This document shows, one piece after another, positions 47,584 to 51,951 of a stretch of 51,951 bases of DNA. Both the position numbers and the translations under genes were made by a program. The DNA lies in the NCBI RefSeq assembly GCF_000422485.1, contig NZ_KE383861.1, forward strand, positions 1 through 51,951, read 5' to 3'. A model generated the notes under the pieces. It saw only the letters and a list, made by a program, of their open reading frames with translations. It was not told the origin of the DNA and did not search any database. This DNA is from Paenibacillus pasadenensis DSM 19293 (GTDB lineage: Bacteria > Bacillota > Bacilli > Paenibacillales > Paenibacillaceae). Positions within the stretch are counted from its first letter, which is position 1; each line of letters begins with the position of its first letter.

Positions 47584-48644
47584 GGAGCCGCAGCGCAGTG
47601 CTTGGCGCCTGCAGCCTCGTGCCGCGCCGCGCCTCCGCCATCGTGGCGGGGCTCGCGGCGGCCGGGCTGCTGCTGGGCGGCTGCGGAGCCCCGGCTCTCC
47701 CTCTAGAGGGAGAGCCGATGGCCGTTGCCGGGGCGCAGCCGGGCGCAGCCGGCGAGCCGCAGGCTGCGGCGGCGCAGAGCGGAGACGGCTCGCTCGCGGC
47801 GGGCGGCGAGGTGCGCGGCAGCGAGGCGCGCGGCGGCGCGAACGGCTCTGAGGCGGCAGCGGCGCCGGCAGCGGCCGGAGCGGCAGCGGCGGGCAGCGAA
47901 GCGGCTGGAGCGGGCGGCGAGGCGGCCGCGAGCGGCTCCTCCGCAGACGCTTCGCCGAATGGCGGAGCCTCGGCGCCGGGCGCCTCGGCGAAGCCGGCGG
48001 CCAGCGCTTCGCCGGACGCTCCGTCCGCCGCGAGCGCCGCTCCTGCGGGCACGGCGTCGAAGCCGTCGCCGCACGCCGCCGCGAGTGGCGCGCCGGCTGC
48101 CGCTCCCGCCTCGGCGGGAGCGGCTTCCGCTTCGCCCGCAGCCCCTTCCTCCGTCCCGTCTTTCGCTCCGTCGCAGGCTCCGGCCATGTCCGCCTCGCCG
48201 ACTGCAAGCCCGCTGCGGACCGCTGCTCCTTCTCCTGCCGTCAAGCCAACGGTTCGGCAGAGCCTGGACGGCCCGGCGACGATCCGCTTCTCCGAGCTGT
48301 ACGGCAAGGAGAGCGTGCGCGGCCTCGCCTTCTCCGACAAGCTCAAGGAGCTGGACGGCATGAAGGTGGAAATGACCGGCTACATGGCTCCTCCGCTGAC
48401 GGCGACCGTCCGCTTTTTCGTCCTCACCCGCATCCCGCTGGCCGTCTGTCCGTTCTGCTCCTCGGATGCGGACTGGCCGTCGGACATCGTCGTCATCCAG
48501 CTGCCCGAGGGCAAGGAGCTGACTCCGACCGAGCATCAGGTGAAGGTGACCGGGACACTCAGCATCGGCTCGCAGACCGACGAGGAGACCGGCTTCGTCA
48601 GCCTAATCCGCATCGTCGCCGACAAGACGGAGGTGCTGTCATGA
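47580..48644 (+). CDS. lipoprotein with CPFC motif (DUF3299-like), linked to an ABC exporter
   Basis: A 354-residue lipoprotein with lipobox LLGGC at residue 35. Residues about 40-225 are an Ala/Gly/Ser/Pro-rich low-complexity linker. The C-terminal about 125 residues form a small domain with MTGYMAPPL and AVCPFCSSDADWP (first Cys near 289), probably metal-binding or redox-active. It overlaps the phosphatase stop and its own stop overlaps the ABC ATPase start (both ATGA), so translation is coupled through. I recall lipoprotein/ATPase/permease sets of this type in zinc-responsive operons of Gram-negatives; transfer of that role is inference. Confidence 0.8.
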   Translation: MRSRSAVLGACSLVPRRASAIVAGLAAAGLLLGGCGAPALPLEGEPMAVAGAQPGAAGEPQAAAAQSGDGSLAAGGEVRGSEARGGANGSEAAAAPAAAGAAAAGSEAAGAGGEAAASGSSADASPNGGASAPGASAKPAASASPDAPSAASAAPAGTASKPSPHAAASGAPAAAPASAGAASASPAAPSSVPSFAPSQAPAMSASPTASPLRTAAPSPAVKPTVRQSLDGPATIRFSELYGKESVRGLAFSDKLKELDGMKVEMTGYMAPPLTATVRFFVLTRIPLAVCPFCSSDADWPSDIVVIQLPEGKELTPTEHQVKVTGTLSIGSQTDEETGFVSLIRIVADKTEVLS

Positions 48645-49336
48645 CGCTGCTTCGCCTGGAGAATGTCGTCAAGCGCTACCGCGCTCCGGACGGAACGGAG
48701 CTGACCGTGCTGGAGGTGCCCTGGTGGGAGCTCGATCGAGGCGAGCGCGTGGCGCTCGTCGGTCCGAGCGGGTCCGGCAAGAGCACGCTGCTCCATCTGC
48801 TGTGCGGCATCGTCCGTCCGAGCTCCGGCTCGATCACGCTGCTCGGCGAGCGGCTGGAGACGATGAAGGAAAGCGCGCTCGACCGCCTGCGCGCCTCCCA
48901 GGTCGGCTATGTCCACCAAAGCTTTCAGCTGCTGCCCGGCTTCACCGCGCTGGAGAACGTGCTTGCCGCGGCCGCCTTCGGCAGCTCCCTGAGCAAGCGG
49001 CGGCAGCGCGAGCGCGCGGCCGAGCTGCTCGAGCGGGCCGGTCTCGGCGACCGCCTGGACCATCTGCCCCGCCAGCTCAGCCAGGGCCAGCAGCAGCGCG
49101 TCGCGATCGCCCGCGCGCTCGTCAACGAGCCGGCGCTGCTGCTGGCGGACGAGCCGACGGCGAGCCTCGATCCCGAGACGGCGGCCCGCGTCATGGAGCT
49201 GCTGATCGGCTCGGCCGCCGCTTCCGGAGCGGCGCTGCTGCTGTGCACGCACGATCCGGAGATGGCCGCGCGCATGGAGCGGTCCGTATCCATCAAGGAG
49301 CTGGCGGCGCGGCCCGCCGCCGTTCGGCTCGCCTGA
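48641..49336 (+). CDS. ABC transporter ATP-binding protein (LolD/MacB type)
   Basis: A 231-residue ATPase with Walker A GPSGSGKST (41-49), signature LSQGQQQR and Walker B ALLLADEP. It is close to the LolD/MacB/FtsE group that works with permeases having few membrane helices and large outer domains. It overlaps the lipoprotein gene by ATGA. The partner permease follows after 191 bases that contain a GC-rich gap and an AAGGAGG ribosome binding site. Confidence 0.95.
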   Translation: MTLLRLENVVKRYRAPDGTELTVLEVPWWELDRGERVALVGPSGSGKSTLLHLLCGIVRPSSGSITLLGERLETMKESALDRLRASQVGYVHQSFQLLPGFTALENVLAAAAFGSSLSKRRQRERAAELLERAGLGDRLDHLPRQLSQGQQQRVAIARALVNEPALLLADEPTASLDPETAARVMELLIGSAAASGAALLLCTHDPEMAARMERSVSIKELAARPAAVRLA

Positions 49337-49527
49337 CGGACTCTGGTGCGCGGAGCCGCTGCAGACCGCGATCTGGCCCGCATGGAGCGTCTGGAGACCG
49401 CGCGCCGTTCGCTGCGCTCCGTCCTCGCCTGCGCGGTTCGCCGGAAGGACAGGACAGCGACATGCGGCCCCTTCCGGCCTCCACGCATCGCCTCATCCTT
49501 TCGACCGCATAAGGAGGTCCGATCGAC

Positions 49528-50811
49528 ATGTCCCTCTTCTCCATGGCCTGGCGCGGCCTGATGGCCCGCCGGGCGCAGACGCTGATTACCGCCGCCGTCG
49601 TCATGATCGGCCTGTCGGTGACGCTCGCCGTGCTCCTGCTCTCCAGCGGAGCGCGGCAAGGCATCGAGCGGGCGAGCGAGCCGTTCGGGCTGCTCATCGG
49701 CTCCAAGGGCAGCGCCAACCAGCTCGTATTCAATACGATTTTCCTCATGGACAAACCGCTGGCCAACCTGAGCTATGCCTACTACGAACGTCTCGCCGCC
49801 GATCCCGAGATTCGGACGGCCGTGCCGTTCGCGCTCGGCGACCAGTACCGGGGCCGCAGGCTCGTCGGCACGACGCCGGCCTTTTTCGGCCTGAGCGCCC
49901 GGCCGGCCGATCCGCCTTATTTCAAGCTGCGCGAGGGCCGGCTGTTCGACCAGCCGTTCGAGGCGGTCGTCGGCGCGGAAGTCGCCGCCCGCGACGGCTT
50001 GCGCATCGGCGACACGTTCGTGTCGGAGCATGGCGTCGCGGCATCGGCCGAACCGGACGAGCACGGCGAGCATCCGTATACGGTCGTCGGCATCCTGGAG
50101 CGGCTGCACGCCCCGTCCGATCAGGGCATCTACGTGAGCATGGAAAGCTATTGGCAAAGCCATGATCATGGCGCGGACGAGGCGGCGGCAGGCGGCGAGG
50201 CTCATGTGGTCGAGAATGCCGTTGGCGGCGGCGAGGCCCATGCGGACGAGTCGCCGGAAGACGAGGCGGCTCACGGCGTGACAGCGATCCTCGTCAAGCC
50301 GAACAGCTACATCGGCCTGATGAAGCTGTACCAGCAGACGAACGCCGGCGAGGAAGCGCAGGCCGTCCTGCCCGGCCAGACGCTCGCCATGCTGTTCGAC
50401 ATGATGGGCAGCGGGGAGCAGGCGCTGCGCGGCATCGGCTGGGTGCTGCTCGGCATGGCCGGCCTGACCGTATGCCTCTCGCTGTACAGCTCGGCGGTCG
50501 AGCGCAGGCGCAGCGTCGCTATCCTGCGCTCGCTCGGAGCCGGGCGGCGGCAGGTGATGGCCATCGTGCTGCTCGAATCCGCGCTCATGACCGGGCTCGG
50601 CTGCGCGCTCGGCGTGCTCGGCGCCTACGGGCTCGCTGCCGCGCTGGCCGGCTACGCCCGCTCTCACGTATCCATCGCTTTACCCTTGGGCTTCGACTGG
50701 TCCTCGATCGGCCTCGCGGCGCTCGTACTCGCCGCCGGCATCGTATCCGGCCTCGCTCCCGCCATCGGAGCTTACCGGACCGAGACGGCCCGCCACCTGA
50801 GTCCATCCTGA
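49528..50811 (+). CDS. FtsX/MacB-like ABC transporter permease with His-rich insert
   Basis: A 427-residue permease with the MacB/LolE layout: one N-terminal membrane helix (about 18-40), a large extracytoplasmic domain (about 45-300), and three C-terminal helices including GIGWVLLGMAGLTVCLSLY and ERRRSVAILRSLGA. Residues about 211-250 form a His/Asp/Glu-rich insert (QSHDHGADEAA, GGEAHADESPEDEAAHG) that could bind metal ions. It should pair with the ATPase at 48641. A 20-bp perfect hairpin follows the stop. Confidence 0.92.
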   Translation: MSLFSMAWRGLMARRAQTLITAAVVMIGLSVTLAVLLLSSGARQGIERASEPFGLLIGSKGSANQLVFNTIFLMDKPLANLSYAYYERLAADPEIRTAVPFALGDQYRGRRLVGTTPAFFGLSARPADPPYFKLREGRLFDQPFEAVVGAEVAARDGLRIGDTFVSEHGVAASAEPDEHGEHPYTVVGILERLHAPSDQGIYVSMESYWQSHDHGADEAAAGGEAHVVENAVGGGEAHADESPEDEAAHGVTAILVKPNSYIGLMKLYQQTNAGEEAQAVLPGQTLAMLFDMMGSGEQALRGIGWVLLGMAGLTVCLSLYSSAVERRRSVAILRSLGAGRRQVMAIVLLESALMTGLGCALGVLGAYGLAAALAGYARSHVSIALPLGFDWSSIGLAALVLAAGIVSGLAPAIGAYRTETARHLSPS

Positions 50812-50818
50812 CCGCCAA

Positions 50819-50868
50819 GCGAAAGCCCGCGAGCAAGGGCGTTTTTGTCCTTGCTCGCGGGCTTTCGC
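50819..50868 (+). terminator. 20-bp perfect hairpin after the permease gene
   Basis: GCGAAAGCCCGCGAGCAAGG (50819-50838) and its exact complement at 50849-50868, with loop GCGTTTTTGT. The only T run is in the loop, not after the stem, so it is either an unusual terminator or an mRNA end-protecting hairpin. Confidence 0.65.
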
Positions 50869-51008
50869 ACGGGCTGGCGCTCCGGCCGCTGCCAGCTCGG
50901 ACCTGCTGCTCCGCCAATGCCCGCCACCGTCGTCCTGGCGCGGGCTTTTCGGCCGCATTGCAGCGGCTTTTCGTCTCGGAGCCTTGCGGCCGCTTCCTTT
51001 CCCTTCCG

Positions 51009-51038
51009 CTGACAACGCTCGTCCCCCCGTGCTACACT
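51009..51038 (+). promoter_or_regulatory. exonuclease III promoter
   Basis: CTGACA (51009-51014), 18-base spacer, TACACT (51033-51038), 36 bases before the start codon. Confidence 0.6.
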
Positions 51039-51073
51039 GGACGGACGATCACGACAGCAGGGAGAGAAGCGAA

Positions 51074-51844
51074 TTGAAGCTCGTATCATGGAACGTCAAC
51101 GGCCTGCGAGCCTGCGTGAAAAAAGGCTTCGCCGACTACTTCGAGGCGATGGACGCCGACGTCTTCTGCGTGCAGGAGACGAAGCTGCAAGAGGGGCAGA
51201 TCGAGCTGGAGCACGGCGAGGGCTACCATCTGTTCTGGAATTATGCCGCGCGCAAGGGCTACTCCGGCACGGCGGTCTGGACGCGCAAGCTGCCGCTGTC
51301 CGTGCGGTACGGGCTGGAGGACGACTTCGAGGAGGAAGGACGCATCCTGACGCTGGAGTTCGACGGCTGGTACCTCGTCAACGTCTACACGCCCAACTCG
51401 CGGCGCGATCTGTCGCGGCTGCCCTACCGGCTGGAATGGGAAGCCCGCATGCTGGCATATCTCAAAGGACTGGACGCCGTCAAGCCGGTCATCCTGTGCG
51501 GCGATCTGAACGTCGCCCACCAGGACATCGACCTCAAGAACGCCAAGCCGAACCGCGGCAACTCGGGCTTCACCGACGAGGAGCGGGGCTGCACGAGCGC
51601 CTTGCTGGAGAGCGGCTTCACGGACACGTTCCGCCATCTGCATCCGGACCGGACGGACGCCTATACCTGGTGGTCGTTCATGCCCAAGGTGCGGGAGCGG
51701 AACATCGGCTGGCGCATCGACTATTTCCTCGTATCGGACCGGCTGCGCCCGCTGCTCGCCGCTGCGGAGATCGACAGCGCGGTGCTCGGCAGCGACCATT
51801 GCCCGGTCGTGCTGGAGCTGACGGAGGAGCCGGCCGCAGGTTGA
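51074..51844 (+). CDS. xth: exodeoxyribonuclease III
   Basis: ExoIII/ExoA is the main AP endonuclease and 3'-end cleaning enzyme of base excision repair. The 256-residue product starts KLVSWNVNGLRACVKKGF, with the metal site in FCVQETKLQ, catalytic NVYTPNS, GDLNVAHQDID and the GSDHCPV end. Start is TTG; AGGGAGAG lies about seven bases upstream. It has its own promoter at 51009-51038. After its stop, 51845-51951 shows no feature. Confidence 0.97.
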   Translation: MKLVSWNVNGLRACVKKGFADYFEAMDADVFCVQETKLQEGQIELEHGEGYHLFWNYAARKGYSGTAVWTRKLPLSVRYGLEDDFEEEGRILTLEFDGWYLVNVYTPNSRRDLSRLPYRLEWEARMLAYLKGLDAVKPVILCGDLNVAHQDIDLKNAKPNRGNSGFTDEERGCTSALLESGFTDTFRHLHPDRTDAYTWWSFMPKVRERNIGWRIDYFLVSDRLRPLLAAAEIDSAVLGSDHCPVVLELTEEPAAG

Positions 51845-51951
51845 GGCTGAGCCATGAGCGATCGGATGGCTCCGGAGACGGAGCCTTGCGGCCGCGGCCG
51901 GCCGCTGGGCGCCGCTCTACCCGAGCTGCTCGGTTTTTCCGCGCAACTCCG

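Noticed and set aside
49346-49561. Small ORF between the ABC ATPase and permease genes
   Set aside because: No ribosome binding site and it overlaps the permease start; the gap looks like untranslated GC-rich sequence.

Overview
The window is GC-rich chromosomal DNA of a spore-forming Firmicute. It most likely belongs to the Paenibacillaceae (Paenibacillus/Cohnella type), judging from gene content, GC-rich codon use, many TTG/GTG starts behind strong GGAGG ribosome binding sites, and sporulation genes (bofA, spo0F, a YhcN/YlaJ lipoprotein). I assigned this by reading; no database search was run.

Layout. (1) 1-4730: the 5' end of a 16S rRNA gene with its promoter, then bofA, yaaL, recR, ebfC, dnaX and the large SRP RNA, all on the minus strand. 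This is the oriC-proximal block known from Bacillus, but tadA is missing. (2) 4837-14124: a minus-strand block with a spore-type lipoprotein, rpmE, a radical SAM gene, rho (with a long disordered tail), murA, spo0F, pyrG and rpoE. It matches the Bacillus rho-pyrG region without fbaA, tal and glpX. (3) 14216-22006: a candidate structured RNA, a subtilase, the ywiB-argS operon, a 21-copy 51-bp hairpin array, a DNA-deoxyinosine glycosylase-like gene, and the speE-speB operon. (4) 22453-30074: a class A PBP, a 169-bp terminal-inverted-repeat element touching the PBP stop codon, a phasin-like/AarF pair, and two glycosyltransferases downstream of a small beta-rich protein. (5) 30385-36982: a multidomain GH87-type alpha-1,3-glucanase facing a GHL10 glycoside hydrolase, a candidate novel RNA with its own promoter and terminator, and a GNAT acetyltransferase. 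(6) 36983-38022: about 1 kb of non-coding repeats. (7) 38023-51951: ywhD, an M1 metallopeptidase with a membrane protein, a small protein behind a perfect consensus promoter, a c-di-AMP riboswitch controlling an NlpC/P60 hydrolase, a photolyase, an M15 peptidase, and an overlapping series of alkaline phosphatase, lipoprotein, ABC ATPase and FtsX-like permease, then exonuclease III.

How the parts fit. Most genes are housekeeping or cell-envelope functions: peptidoglycan synthesis and remodelling (murA, PBP, M15, NlpC/P60), nucleotide and polyamine synthesis (pyrG, speE, speB), replication, repair and transcription (dnaX, recR, UDG-like, photolyase, exoIII, rho, rpoE), and secreted hydrolases.

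The most interesting unexplained signals are the RNA-like locus at 36021-36343, the hairpin array at 18148-19186, the element at 24590-24758, the phosphatase/lipoprotein/ABC operon at 45514-50811, the tail on Rho, and candidate leader RNAs before rpoE and murA. All structures were found by eye, without folding software.
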